The notes under the pieces: generated by a model
The model's input: the letters and a program-made list of their open reading frames with translations, nothing else
What the model was told of the DNA's origin: nothing
The model's database searches: none
Source: JAIRVZ01 sp031553415
GTDB taxonomy: Bacteria; Bacteroidota; Bacteroidia; Bacteroidales; Azobacteroidaceae
DNA length: 30,082 nucleotides
NCBI GenBank assembly: GCA_031553415.1
Contig: JAVBLO010000103.1
Location: forward strand, 1 to 30,082
Reading direction: 5' to 3'
Part shown: positions 16,704 to 25,569 of the stretch, one piece after another
How the letters are laid out: each line of letters starts with the position of its first letter
Position numbering within the stretch: position 1 is the first letter of the stretch
Translations under genes and position numbers: made by a program

Positions 16704-18113
16704 TTATTGTAATAATTTAAATGCCTTTTCGTTTATTTTTAGAATATAGACAGAGTGTTTGCTTGTTGGTGTTATTTTAGAAATTCCGGCAGGTATCGAG
16801 GAGTCATAAAGTAAGATTCCATTAGCACTGTATAGTTTTGCCCAACCGGATGAATCTGGTTTTTCTACATGTATATCTCCGTCTGAGCTAATCCATGCTT
16901 TAATATCACGTCTTTCAGAAGCTTTGGTGCTTGTCGGGGTAGATTCTACAGGATTAGGATCACCGTTTATATAGATATTATCAAAATAAATGTCAATATC
17001 ATTGTCTAAACGATCGGAAACCAGAGCGGGAGTATTATTAACAAAATCCGGTTTTACTTCTAATATTTTATATATTCCATCTCCGGTAAGTGTATTGGGA
17101 TTTTTAATAGCAAATACCAATTCCTGCCATTCATTGATTTTTGTTTGAGTAGAATTTTTTACTTCAGCAGTCTGTAAAGTAGGCCCTGGTACTTTGTCTT
17201 TTAGCTGAATACAAACATCAGAAGCTAATGGTTTATAGACACTGATGTGAAGATAATGGGTTTGACCAGCTTTAATTGTAAGCGGCTCAATATCAAACCA
17301 TGTCAATGCCCACCAAAGACCAGATTTCAAGCGCTGGAATTTTCCTACTTTTGCAGACTTGTTAATCCCGGATACACTCGGATTATCTACAACGGTGAAG
17401 TTGACATTGTCTTCAAATGCTGCTTGGTTTCCGGGATTTCCGTTTGTTCCTGATCTGCCGGGAAAATCAGATTCAAAATCATGTATAATAATCTCTTCAA
17501 TAGGTTCAACAGGTACTACGGGATTAGGATCGTCATTCACATAAATATTATCGAAATAAATATCAATGTCATCTTCCAAACGACCTGAAGGTGGACTATT
17601 AACAAAGTCGGGTTTTACTTCTAATATTTTATATATTCCATCTCCGGTATGAGTATTGGGATTTTTAATAGCAAAAACCAATTCCTGCCATTCATTTACT
17701 TTTGTTTGAGTAGTATTTTTTACCTCAGCAGTCTGTAAGGTAGGTCCTGGTACTTTGTCTTTTAGCTGAATACAAACATCAGAAGCTAATGGTTTATAGA
17801 CACTGATGTGCAGATACTTGGTTTTACCATCTCCGATTGTAAGGGGATTAATATCAAACCATGCTAATGCCCACCATAAACCTGATTTCAAGCGATGAAA
17901 CTTCCCCACTTTAGCAGATGTATTAATCCCCGATATACTTGGATTATCCACAATAGAAAAATTGACATTATCCACAAAACCACCTTGATTTGCAGGATTC
18001 CCATTTGTTCCCCACCTTCCGGGAAAATCAGATTCAAAATCGAAAACCGAAACAGTCTGGCCATAAGTTGCCAAAGAGAACATTACCAGTAATAAAAGAG
18101 TAATTTTTTTCAT
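16704..18113 (-). CDS. Non-catalytic secreted protein of two near-identical WW modules plus T9SS tail
   Basis: The protein has 469 residues: a signal peptide (1-18, ending TYG), WW modules at 21-199 and 207-389, and a T9SS sorting domain ending SVYILKINEKAFKLLQ. Both modules contain DFESDFPGR, GTNGNP, NPSxSGIN, LKSGLWWAL, HISVYKPLASDVCIQLKD, VKPDFVN and DIDIYFDNIY. The copies are offset by exactly 187 codons (561 bp) and are very similar at the DNA level, so this is a recent in-gene duplication. Compared with the other copies, each has an insertion (KNPNTxTGDG) before the KILEVKPDF strand. No catalytic domain is present. The start ATG is 51 bases after the ADP-ribosylglycohydrolase-like gene. 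It is probably a surface-displayed glycan-binding protein. Confidence 0.85.
   Translation of the reverse strand: MKKITLLLLVMFSLATYGQTVSVFDFESDFPGRWGTNGNPANQGGFVDNVNFSIVDNPSISGINTSAKVGKFHRLKSGLWWALAWFDINPLTIGDGKTKYLHISVYKPLASDVCIQLKDKVPGPTLQTAEVKNTTQTKVNEWQELVFAIKNPNTHTGDGIYKILEVKPDFVNSPPSGRLEDDIDIYFDNIYVNDDPNPVVPVEPIEEIIIHDFESDFPGRSGTNGNPGNQAAFEDNVNFTVVDNPSVSGINKSAKVGKFQRLKSGLWWALTWFDIEPLTIKAGQTHYLHISVYKPLASDVCIQLKDKVPGPTLQTAEVKNSTQTKINEWQELVFAIKNPNTLTGDGIYKILEVKPDFVNNTPALVSDRLDNDIDIYFDNIYINGDPNPVESTPTSTKASERRDIKAWISSDGDIHVEKPDSSGWAKLYSANGILLYDSSIPAGISKITPTSKHSVYILKINEKAFKLLQ
16947..18053 (-). repeat. Tandem 561-bp in-gene duplication
   Basis: Two direct copies, 17517-18053 and 16947-17495, are offset by 561 bp and in frame. 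Long stretches are near-identical, for example the region around 17050-17260 against 17611-17821, where only scattered, partly synonymous changes are seen. It encodes the two binding-like modules of the 469-residue protein and is a likely site of recombination-driven copy-number change. Confidence 0.85.
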
Positions 18114-18164
18114 ATCAATCCATTTTAATAATTAGTATTTAGAATTTTCAAGTATTTAATCTTA

Positions 18165-20543
18165 TCAGGTATTTATGAACTTGACTGATTTTTTGATGTT
18201 TTTTCCGTAACACGACAGTATATAAATTCCATTGGGTAAATCAGAGAGAGGATATGTTGTCCGGCTTCCCGATAATGATAATTTCCTGACACATCCACCA
18301 ACAATAGTGTTGATGGATGCATGGGAGAATAGATTTTCTTCACTTTGTTTTATTATCAATAATTTATCAGACAAAACGCTAACTTGTATTTGTGGAGAAT
18401 TTTTTTTAATAATATCTTCTATTGATGCCGGCGGAGACCAGGTTGGCGCTCCAACATAAGAAGAACTATCAGATACGATTTCGATTCTATCTAAAGATAC
18501 CGGACCTGAGAATTGTTCTATTGAAAGTTGGTTTTCTCCTTTTTTCAAATCAACAGGTACTTCCAATATATTTTCCTCAAAAGAGATTTCATTACCGGTA
18601 ATGTAGAATGGGAATTTGGTTTGCGCACTTCCCTCATTCATAATCCTTGCAGTAATAACTTCCCCTGATGTGTTTGAAAAACGGATACGGATTAAATGTT
18701 CTCCTGGTTCTTTTGCATTCACTGTTATATTTTTCAATTTTGCACCTTTGGTAGCATCAACATATTTATTACCCGAAGCATTGGCTGTTCCGGATGATAT
18801 TTCCGTACATAAAGTTGATCCCACAATGAATGTCTCGGCTTCTTCCCGCATCAGTAGGTCATAACGACATTCTTCAATGGTGATATCATCCATGTATGCA
18901 TTGAAAAGATTGACACTTGCCGTTGGCGGAACATATAGCCCGATATCAGCAGATGTATCGCAGGCCTTAAAAACAATTGAACGTTGATACCAATCTTCCG
19001 GATTATTATATGTAGAGGCAGTTAGAAATTGTTCTCCATTTCTCACAAAAAGTGAAGCCCGGTTTTCTCCTTTTGCAACTAAAAATCCGCTGATTTTGTA
19101 TGCTTTATCTACTTCAAGATTTTGTGTCTGCAAATATACTTTCCCTGTAGATTCAGCTTTATTGGTAACAATACGAGCTGTTCTTTCCCCTGAATGCGGA
19201 GCGAATGTTTGTGCCTTATCAACTCCACCCTGGGCTTTGTCCATCTCCGTTTTTACTTCAAGCTGGTCATTTTCGAAGTCACGGTTAGGAATAACAACAG
19301 GGCATCCTTGTTTAACTTCTTCAATAGGAATGATGTATTTATTTTCAAGGATTTCACCTCCCATAGAAGCAATTATTCTTTCTGCATTCTTTTGGTATAA
19401 AAGAGCAATATCAGTAAATTTTTGTTCTTCAGGATAATCTTTGGCTATGTAAGGAATATAAGTGCCATTGTTTACCAACACCCCATTCCCATTGTTATAA
19501 ACCACTTTTTTTACCATCGGATCTGTTCCTTCCATTCCTTTAACAATACCTAATAATCCACCTGCGGTAGCAGCAGTACAATCGCCGTCATATCCCATTA
19601 AAGAGGCAATTTTTATTGTATTATAGTAATCGTTGTTGCCATAAAGAATTGATAAAACAGTGAACCCTCCATTGATGTCGTAAGCGACTTGTTCATTATC
19701 TATGCGATAGATGTAACGTCCGTATTGAGTTAGTTCTTTAGCTGCTGTACGCCAGTCATCAGGATGTTTTTTATGTAATTCTATGGCTTTATTGTACATG
19801 AATTTGGTGTAACTCCATTCAGGTATAAAGCCTGCCGCCTTATGCATAGCTTCAACTGCGTTTGTCTCGAAGTAAGCTACAGCATACATTATCCCGAAAA
19901 AACGAGCCCAAACTACCGATTCATATTCTCCGGTTGTTAAAGCAAAGCGATTGGTAAGCATATCTGCTGTTTGGGACATTCCGGGAGCAACACATCCTAC
20001 AGTTTCGTTCTCAATGTAAGGTTCTGTACACCACGAATATATATTGCCATATTCTAATTGCCCCGTAAAAGGAGGTACAAAATCTTTTTTATTGATAATT
20101 TCCAATGCTTTGCTGCCACCGCCCCAGTCCCGCACCTGGTGTTTTTTCCAAAGGCGTTGGATATCCAATGATGTCGCGATATTTTCACTTTGGTCGAATA
20201 TCAACTGGTTGAAGATATCTATATGATAATCATCATCCTGGATAATAGAACCATTAGCAATTACACAATTTTTTCCTGCGCTTCCATGCTTAGGTCCTCC
20301 TCCGTATGGACCCTTGCACATGGAAAACCATTCCTCCGGGAGACCTACATAAGGACCCGTTTCATTCTTGACAAATTCAAAACCACTCAAAAATCCTCCT
20401 ATATGCCCGAGAATACAAGCAAGTGTCTTATTATAGTAATCTTCTTTTGTTATTTCGGCTGTTTTATTCACCTCATCATTCGCTTGAATATTGCAAATGC
20501 CAAGTATAAAGACAGCTAAAAAAACCGGAATTATTTTTTTCAT
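18165..20543 (-). CDS. Secreted ADP-ribosylglycohydrolase-fold protein with two CBM-like modules and a T9SS tail
   Basis: The protein has 792 residues with a Sec signal peptide (about 1-21, ending NIQA). Residues 30-400 look like the all-alpha ADP-ribosylglycohydrolase (DraG/ARH) fold: an acidic metal-binding stretch QDDDYHID (102-109) and GYDGDCTAATAGGLLG (317-332), corresponding to the family's GxDTDxxAxxxG motif with D319 and D321. Residues about 415-555 resemble a CBM4/9-type jelly roll (DFEND...; AYMDDITIEE). Residues about 558-705 resemble a CBM6/35 module (EAETF; GEHLIRIRFSN; GPVSLDRIEIV). A T9SS tail ends the protein. Export, sugar-binding modules and its place next to SusD make intracellular ADP-ribose removal unlikely. 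I infer a glycosidase acting on the locus's polysaccharide, without direct proof. Confidence 0.82.
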   Translation of the reverse strand: MKKIIPVFLAVFILGICNIQANDEVNKTAEITKEDYYNKTLACILGHIGGFLSGFEFVKNETGPYVGLPEEWFSMCKGPYGGGPKHGSAGKNCVIANGSIIQDDDYHIDIFNQLIFDQSENIATSLDIQRLWKKHQVRDWGGGSKALEIINKKDFVPPFTGQLEYGNIYSWCTEPYIENETVGCVAPGMSQTADMLTNRFALTTGEYESVVWARFFGIMYAVAYFETNAVEAMHKAAGFIPEWSYTKFMYNKAIELHKKHPDDWRTAAKELTQYGRYIYRIDNEQVAYDINGGFTVLSILYGNNDYYNTIKIASLMGYDGDCTAATAGGLLGIVKGMEGTDPMVKKVVYNNGNGVLVNNGTYIPYIAKDYPEEQKFTDIALLYQKNAERIIASMGGEILENKYIIPIEEVKQGCPVVIPNRDFENDQLEVKTEMDKAQGGVDKAQTFAPHSGERTARIVTNKAESTGKVYLQTQNLEVDKAYKISGFLVAKGENRASLFVRNGEQFLTASTYNNPEDWYQRSIVFKACDTSADIGLYVPPTASVNLFNAYMDDITIEECRYDLLMREEAETFIVGSTLCTEISSGTANASGNKYVDATKGAKLKNITVNAKEPGEHLIRIRFSNTSGEVITARIMNEGSAQTKFPFYITGNEISFEENILEVPVDLKKGENQLSIEQFSGPVSLDRIEIVSDSSSYVGAPTWSPPASIEDIIKKNSPQIQVSVLSDKLLIIKQSEENLFSHASINTIVGGCVRKLSLSGSRTTYPLSDLPNGIYILSCYGKNIKKSVKFINT

Positions 20544-20572
20544 CAGATCTCTTTTTTAGTTTATCAATCACA

Positions 20573-22162
20573 TTAATAGCCTTCGTTTTGAATTAAATTA
20601 GGATTGGCAAGCCTTTCCTTGTAAGGTATGGGGAATAGTTTCCGGTAAGGTGCGCTGGGTTCGTGTCCCATCCACTTTTTAGTAGAGAATTGATCAAAGC
20701 GGATTAGCTGTTGACGGCGATGTCCTTCCTGGCAGAACTCCCACGCATATTCGGCAAGAAATCTGTCATCATCTAATTGTGACGCCAATAATACTTTATC
20801 TCCCCTGTAATCGGTAAAAGACCTTTTCCTGACTTCATTCAGCAAGCTTGTAACCATAGAAGTTGCTTTTTTGCCGTTCTTACGCCAAAGCGCTTCGGCC
20901 CGCATAAAATATACATCGGCATAACGGAACAATACAAAGTCATTGCTTAAGCAGGGTTTTGCTCCTGGTTTCACTTCATATTTGAACATCCGGACTCCTT
21001 CTTGTTCGCCTACACCCTGAGCGTTTTTAGTGAAAGTATTTTCGTAATCGAGAGGAAGTCCTATATCTTCGGGACGCCAACCTTCGCATAAAAGAACATC
21101 TCCTTTTTTGCCGAAAGCGCCTAAATTATCATATTGTATGCCCCATAACCAGGATTTAGCTTTACGCAAATCTTCTTTATGGTATGAATTGATAAATGCC
21201 GGTTCACCACACATTCCTCCCCAATATTTAGTTTCAGTCATCAGGTGTGAATAGGTTTTCCAATGGAATGACCATAAATGCGGCAAAAATGGATTCGAGT
21301 TATGATATATTTCATCATTGGGGACAGCCATTATTATTTCGGGAGAATATTGGTTTTCTGTAACAAATACATTCTTAAAGTCGGCTTCCAATTTGTATTT
21401 TTTCGAATCCATTATGACTTTACAAATACTGTCGGTCTTTTCCCATTCCGGAGTTCCGGTCCATGTTTCTGAATTAAGGTATAGCCGTGCCAGCAAATGC
21501 AATCCTGCATATTTATTCCATTTTCCGTATCCTTCTTCTTTTAAAAGGTTGATTGAACCATTCAATTCGTTTACGCAAAATCTGAAAATAGAATCACGGG
21601 ATGTTGTTTCCGGCAAGAATCCTTTGGGAACATCAAATGTTGTTACTAAAGGTACATTTCCATAAAAATCAACTAAGCAATAGTACCAGAAAGCCCTTGA
21701 TGTTTTAATTTCTGCAAGTGCAGTGGCTCTTTTATCCTGGGCTATGTTTAATGTAGAATCTTCGAACAGGTAGACCAGGCGGTTGCAGTCATTTATGCTT
21801 TTATAAAACTGTTGCCAGGGTCCGAGTACCAGTTCATCGTCAACAGTCCAGGTATGACCGTTCAAACGTTCGAATATACCACCATCGTACCAGGCGCCTC
21901 CTCTTCGTGGAGTTATCTGAATATCAGCCGTTTCTTCTGATGTATAAAACCAGCATCCGGTTTTATGAGCGTTAAATCCGGCATAAAGCGTACGCATATC
22001 GCTGTAAATCTGGGCAGTGATAGCATCTATGTCGCGGTCTGTTAAATTATCCAGCAGTTCGTCTCCATCTAATTGGTCGTAAACTTCTTCCGTAAGGTCA
22101 AGACATGAGTACAGGAAGAATGAAGATAAGGCAATTGAAATTATATAAATTATTTTTTTCAT
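20573..22162 (-). CDS. susD: SusD/RagB-family glycan-binding lipoprotein
   Basis: The protein has 529 residues. The signal peptide ends in a lipobox at C20 (FFLYSC). The rest has the SusD/RagB layout: an N-terminal SusD-like region with TPR-type helices (DIDAITAQIYSDMRTLY; INDCNRLVYLFED; EIKTSRAFWYYCLVDFYGNVPLVT) and a C-terminal part with DFVLFRYADVYFMRAEALWR, LLNEVRKRSF and the closing WEFCQEGHRRQQLIRF, a strong family signature. It is the outer-membrane lid of the SusC transporter and captures oligosaccharides at the surface. It starts 17 bases after the susC stop. The symbol denotes the family; specificity differs from starch SusD. Confidence 0.95.
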   Translation of the reverse strand: MKKIIYIISIALSSFFLYSCLDLTEEVYDQLDGDELLDNLTDRDIDAITAQIYSDMRTLYAGFNAHKTGCWFYTSEETADIQITPRRGGAWYDGGIFERLNGHTWTVDDELVLGPWQQFYKSINDCNRLVYLFEDSTLNIAQDKRATALAEIKTSRAFWYYCLVDFYGNVPLVTTFDVPKGFLPETTSRDSIFRFCVNELNGSINLLKEEGYGKWNKYAGLHLLARLYLNSETWTGTPEWEKTDSICKVIMDSKKYKLEADFKNVFVTENQYSPEIIMAVPNDEIYHNSNPFLPHLWSFHWKTYSHLMTETKYWGGMCGEPAFINSYHKEDLRKAKSWLWGIQYDNLGAFGKKGDVLLCEGWRPEDIGLPLDYENTFTKNAQGVGEQEGVRMFKYEVKPGAKPCLSNDFVLFRYADVYFMRAEALWRKNGKKATSMVTSLLNEVRKRSFTDYRGDKVLLASQLDDDRFLAEYAWEFCQEGHRRQQLIRFDQFSTKKWMGHEPSAPYRKLFPIPYKERLANPNLIQNEGY

Positions 22163-22179
22163 GATGACATTTTTATGAA

Positions 22180-25100
22180 TTAGAATAAGCTGAGTTGAAC
22201 ACCAAATGAAAAAGAGCTGGTAGAGGGATAAATATTCCCAATCTGGTCAATCCCCGGAGATAAACCCATAATATTTATTTCAGGATCAATGCCTTTATAG
22301 TTGGTGAATGTGTAAAGATTCATCCCGGAAACATAAAAGCGTAATTTGTCAACATACTTATTAAATTTGAATGTATACCCAAGTGTAATGTTGTCTATTT
22401 TCAGATAGTCTCCATCCTCAATATAATAGCTGACATAAGAAGGCGCAGTGTAGACATATGTATCAACACCATAAGGTTTATCCAGAATGGTTTTAGGATA
22501 GTTTTGGTTACCGCCTTCCATAAATGTTTCGTGCAACATTCTGTATTGGTTGAGAATCTGGAATTTCCCGGCGCCACGAAGAGAAATGTTGGCATCAATG
22601 TTTTTATAATTAAAGGAAGTTGTAAACCCGTAATGGATTTTTGGAATCCCGTTTCCCAGGATCTCCCGGTGATCATTTTCCATTCTGATAATGTTTCCTT
22701 CCGAATCGAGCCAATTAGCGCCATCTTCACTTATAGAGGTAGATTTCCAGCCATAAAAATTACCAATTGGTTCTCCTTCGCGAACTAAGTGTGTGGTTTT
22801 CTGAATGGGTGCACCCGTGCCTCCCAATTCAAGAAAATCGCGTTGGTACATGCTGTTCGATAATTTGTTTAATGTATTTTTATTGTATGAGAAGTTACCG
22901 GATATGCTCAAAGTTATGTCTTCCGTTTTTACAGCAATTGTTGATAAAAGCACTTCAATTCCTGCATTTGTCAGGGAACCTACATTGGCATAAATATCAG
23001 GCACTAAGTTAGGAGGAACAGGAACCTGGTATGTATATAGCAGATCATCGGTTCTCCTGCGGTAAAGGTCAATGCTACCTGAAATCCGTCCAAGAAAAAC
23101 GCTGTAATCGATACCTAAATTAAATTCTTTTTTTGTTTCCCAGCGTAAATCACGGTTGGCATTGAGTGTTGGCCCGACAGCTAACATCCATGATCCGTCG
23201 GAGTAAACCGGATCGGAATAATTATAACGATTTAAAGATAAGTAAGGATTGACCGGCTCTGCTCCTGTAACTCCATAACCTGTACGAAGTTTCAGGTTGT
23301 CGAGCCAATGGATATCCTTCATGAATGATTCGTTGGATACATTCCATCCAAGTGATATGGCTGGAAATGTTCCCCATTTGTGGTTTGCCCCGAATTTTGT
23401 GGAACCTTCACGTCGAACGCTTAATGAAGCAATGTATTTATTATTAAATGAATAATTGATACGTGAAAATAAGGAGATCAATTTGGACTGTGCTTTATAT
23501 CCTCCCATGCTGGCATTACCGTCTTTTAAAGCTAACCCTAACCCCGGTTGGTTATATGAAAGTAATTCGGTTGGATAATCATAATTGTACATGTTAAAGC
23601 CTTCCCAATTATGTTCCTGATAACTATACCCCAGCAAAAAAGATAAATTGTGTTCTTTGTTGATTGTAAAATTATAGTCTCCCAAAAATTCTGCTGTTTT
23701 CAATTCATCAAACTTCGAATTACGCCACACCTCCCCATTTTTGGTATCTCCATTGAAATAATCATACGTTGCAAAAACACCTTCAATATGCTGGAACCGT
23801 TCGATACTGCCAACACCCGACAGGTTAAGCCCTTGGATAGGTTCAAACGTTATCTTACCATTCAGGGCAAAACGATTCCATTTGGTATCTGTGTTTTTTT
23901 CCCTTGATTCCTGCACCGGATTATCTGCATCCTGAAAGAAAGTATACAAACCTGTATCTTCGTTTTTAATAGGCGCTGTCGGATTGACAAGCAATGTATT
24001 ATAATATATAGAGGGATTGACGTAGGAAGAATTTACGATAGTACCTAATGCGCTTGCATAAAACCTCAATTTGTTATCCCAGATGCTTTGGTTCGCAGCA
24101 ATACGCATCCGCAACTGGTCTTTTGATGAATTTTTTAATATCCCTGCTTGTTCAACATAATTGGCTGTGACGATAAGATTTGAAACTGCATCACCTGACC
24201 GGATTGATAAGTTATGGTTTTGATTGACAGGTGTCTGGTATATTTCATTAAACCAATCAGTGTCATTCCCTAAGTTAGTAACAGCGGTTAAAGCTTTTCC
24301 TTCTGTGATTTCGGGTATGTTCAAAAAATCTTCTGCATTGAACATTTTTATCCGGTTAGAAATGGTTTCGTAAGACATATAACCATGATAATCGACACTT
24401 ATTGATCCTTTTTTATTCCCGGCTCCTTTTTTTGTTGTAACTATGATAACCCCGTTGTTTCCGCGTGTTCCGTAAATTGCTGCCGCAGAGCCATCTTTCA
24501 GAACATCAATTGATTCTATGTCGTCAGGAGAAATCGCAGTCAAAGATGCTCCTGCTATACCATCAACCACAATCAATGGCTGCTGGTTACCTGTTAGATT
24601 TGAGATTCCCCTTAACATCATTTGAACACCTCCGTCAGATTTTGTGGGATCGCTGGCGCCAACATTATTGATAACTAATCCGGCTACTTTCCCTTTGATA
24701 AGATTCATCGGTGTTGAAACATCCCCCTGTACGAAATCTTCACGTTTCAAACTTGAGATAGCGCTGGTTACAGTTTCTTTATGTAAGGTGCCGTATCCGA
24801 TAACCACTACTTCATCAATCATTCTGATGTCTTCAGAGAGGGTAATTTTCAATGCTCCGCTTTTAGAGACTTTTATTTCCTGTGTACGATACCCGATATA
24901 TGATATCTTTATTGTAGAATTTGCGGGGACATCAGGCAGATAAAAGTTCCCGTCCAAATCTGTTACAGTTCCCCGGGAAGAAAAGTTAACCGAAACGCTG
25001 ACTCCAATCAGGGGTTCCGATTTTACATCGGTAATTTTTCCCGAGACAGTTATATTTTCTTTAGCAACCTGGTTTTTATCCTGTTTATCAGATTGTTTTT

Positions 25101-25392
25101 TTGTTACGATAATGTTCTTTCCCTTGATGGTGTAAGATACATCTTGTCCATTTAAAATCTGCTTGACAACAGAATCAATTGATTGTTGATTGGCTGAGAC
25201 GGAAACGACTTTCCGGGTATCTAAGTCATTCATTTCAAAAATAAAAGTGTATCCGCTGGCATCTTTCAATGATTCGATAGCTTCTTTTACAGTTTTATTG
25301 CTGATATTCAAGGATATACCCTGTGCCGATAACGTTGAAAAAAGGGAATAGGATAGTAAGGTCACTAAAATGACCCATACAGTCTTTCTCAT
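22180..25392 (-). CDS. susC: SusC/RagA-family TonB-dependent receptor with STN signalling domain
   Basis: The protein has 1070 residues: signal peptide 1-24, STN domain 25-98 (SLNISNKTVKEAIESLK; YTFIFEMNDLD; IIVTKK), carboxypeptidase-regulatory-like domain 113-188 (VSGKITDVKSEPLIGVSV), TonB-box-like DEVVVIGYG at 193-201, a plug (LIVVDGIAG; DIESIDVLKDGSAAAIYG; GVIIVTTKKG), and then the 22-stranded barrel ending in aromatic SFSFGVQLSLF. It imports glycan fragments in partnership with SusD. The STN domain, absent from plain SusC proteins, marks trans-envelope signalling to a FecR anti-sigma, which is encoded immediately upstream. It is the first gene of the catalytic operon, 252 bases after fecR, with repeated boxes in its leader. 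Confidence 0.96.
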   Translation of the reverse strand: MRKTVWVILVTLLSYSLFSTLSAQGISLNISNKTVKEAIESLKDASGYTFIFEMNDLDTRKVVSVSANQQSIDSVVKQILNGQDVSYTIKGKNIIVTKKQSDKQDKNQVAKENITVSGKITDVKSEPLIGVSVSVNFSSRGTVTDLDGNFYLPDVPANSTIKISYIGYRTQEIKVSKSGALKITLSEDIRMIDEVVVIGYGTLHKETVTSAISSLKREDFVQGDVSTPMNLIKGKVAGLVINNVGASDPTKSDGGVQMMLRGISNLTGNQQPLIVVDGIAGASLTAISPDDIESIDVLKDGSAAAIYGTRGNNGVIIVTTKKGAGNKKGSISVDYHGYMSYETISNRIKMFNAEDFLNIPEITEGKALTAVTNLGNDTDWFNEIYQTPVNQNHNLSIRSGDAVSNLIVTANYVEQAGILKNSSKDQLRMRIAANQSIWDNKLRFYASALGTIVNSSYVNPSIYYNTLLVNPTAPIKNEDTGLYTFFQDADNPVQESREKNTDTKWNRFALNGKITFEPIQGLNLSGVGSIERFQHIEGVFATYDYFNGDTKNGEVWRNSKFDELKTAEFLGDYNFTINKEHNLSFLLGYSYQEHNWEGFNMYNYDYPTELLSYNQPGLGLALKDGNASMGGYKAQSKLISLFSRINYSFNNKYIASLSVRREGSTKFGANHKWGTFPAISLGWNVSNESFMKDIHWLDNLKLRTGYGVTGAEPVNPYLSLNRYNYSDPVYSDGSWMLAVGPTLNANRDLRWETKKEFNLGIDYSVFLGRISGSIDLYRRRTDDLLYTYQVPVPPNLVPDIYANVGSLTNAGIEVLLSTIAVKTEDITLSISGNFSYNKNTLNKLSNSMYQRDFLELGGTGAPIQKTTHLVREGEPIGNFYGWKSTSISEDGANWLDSEGNIIRMENDHREILGNGIPKIHYGFTTSFNYKNIDANISLRGAGKFQILNQYRMLHETFMEGGNQNYPKTILDKPYGVDTYVYTAPSYVSYYIEDGDYLKIDNITLGYTFKFNKYVDKLRFYVSGMNLYTFTNYKGIDPEINIMGLSPGIDQIGNIYPSTSSFSFGVQLSLF

Positions 25393-25445
25393 GGAAATAG
25401 ATTTTTAAAAATTAAATTTTAGTTAATTTAATCCCTAAAATCAAG

Positions 25446-25472
25446 TGAAGTATTATGAAGTTCAAGTGAAGT
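25446..25472 (-). promoter_or_regulatory. Three helically phased ACTTCA boxes upstream of susC
   Basis: On the plus strand TGAAGT occurs at 25446-25451, 25456-25461 and 25467-25472 (ACTTCA on the transcribed-gene strand), with starts 10 and 11 bases apart. The outer two lie within identical 11-mers, TCAAGTGAAGT at 25441-25451 and 25462-25472. They lie 54-80 bases before the susC ATG in a gene-free leader. They could be the recognition region for the ECF sigma or an operator for another regulator. No TAnnTTTG box is seen nearby, which fits a non-housekeeping promoter. Confidence 0.45.
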
Positions 25473-25529
25473 TCGTATATTTACTTAATTTTTCAGGATG
25501 TCTAACGCAAATAGTTTATTCTGAAATTC

Positions 25530-25569
25530 AGGATTGGGGAATGTGGCCGCATTTCTCAATCCTTTTTTA
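25530..25569 (+). terminator. Terminator-like hairpin in the fecR-susC gap
   Basis: AGGATTG (25530-25536) pairs with CAATCCT (25557-25563), with partial inner pairing, and is followed by TTTTT on the plus strand. A second small palindrome, CCTTTGTCAAAGG followed by TTTTTT, lies just after it at about 25577-25595. No plus-strand gene is present, so these may stop antisense transcripts, or simply structure the susC leader when read on the minus strand. Confidence 0.35.

Noticed and set aside
18165..20543. ADP-ribosylglycohydrolase-like gene as part of a toxin/antitoxin or defence system
   Set aside because: It has a signal peptide, sugar-binding-like modules and a T9SS tail, and it sits within a PUL operon. 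No ADP-ribosyltransferase partner is present.
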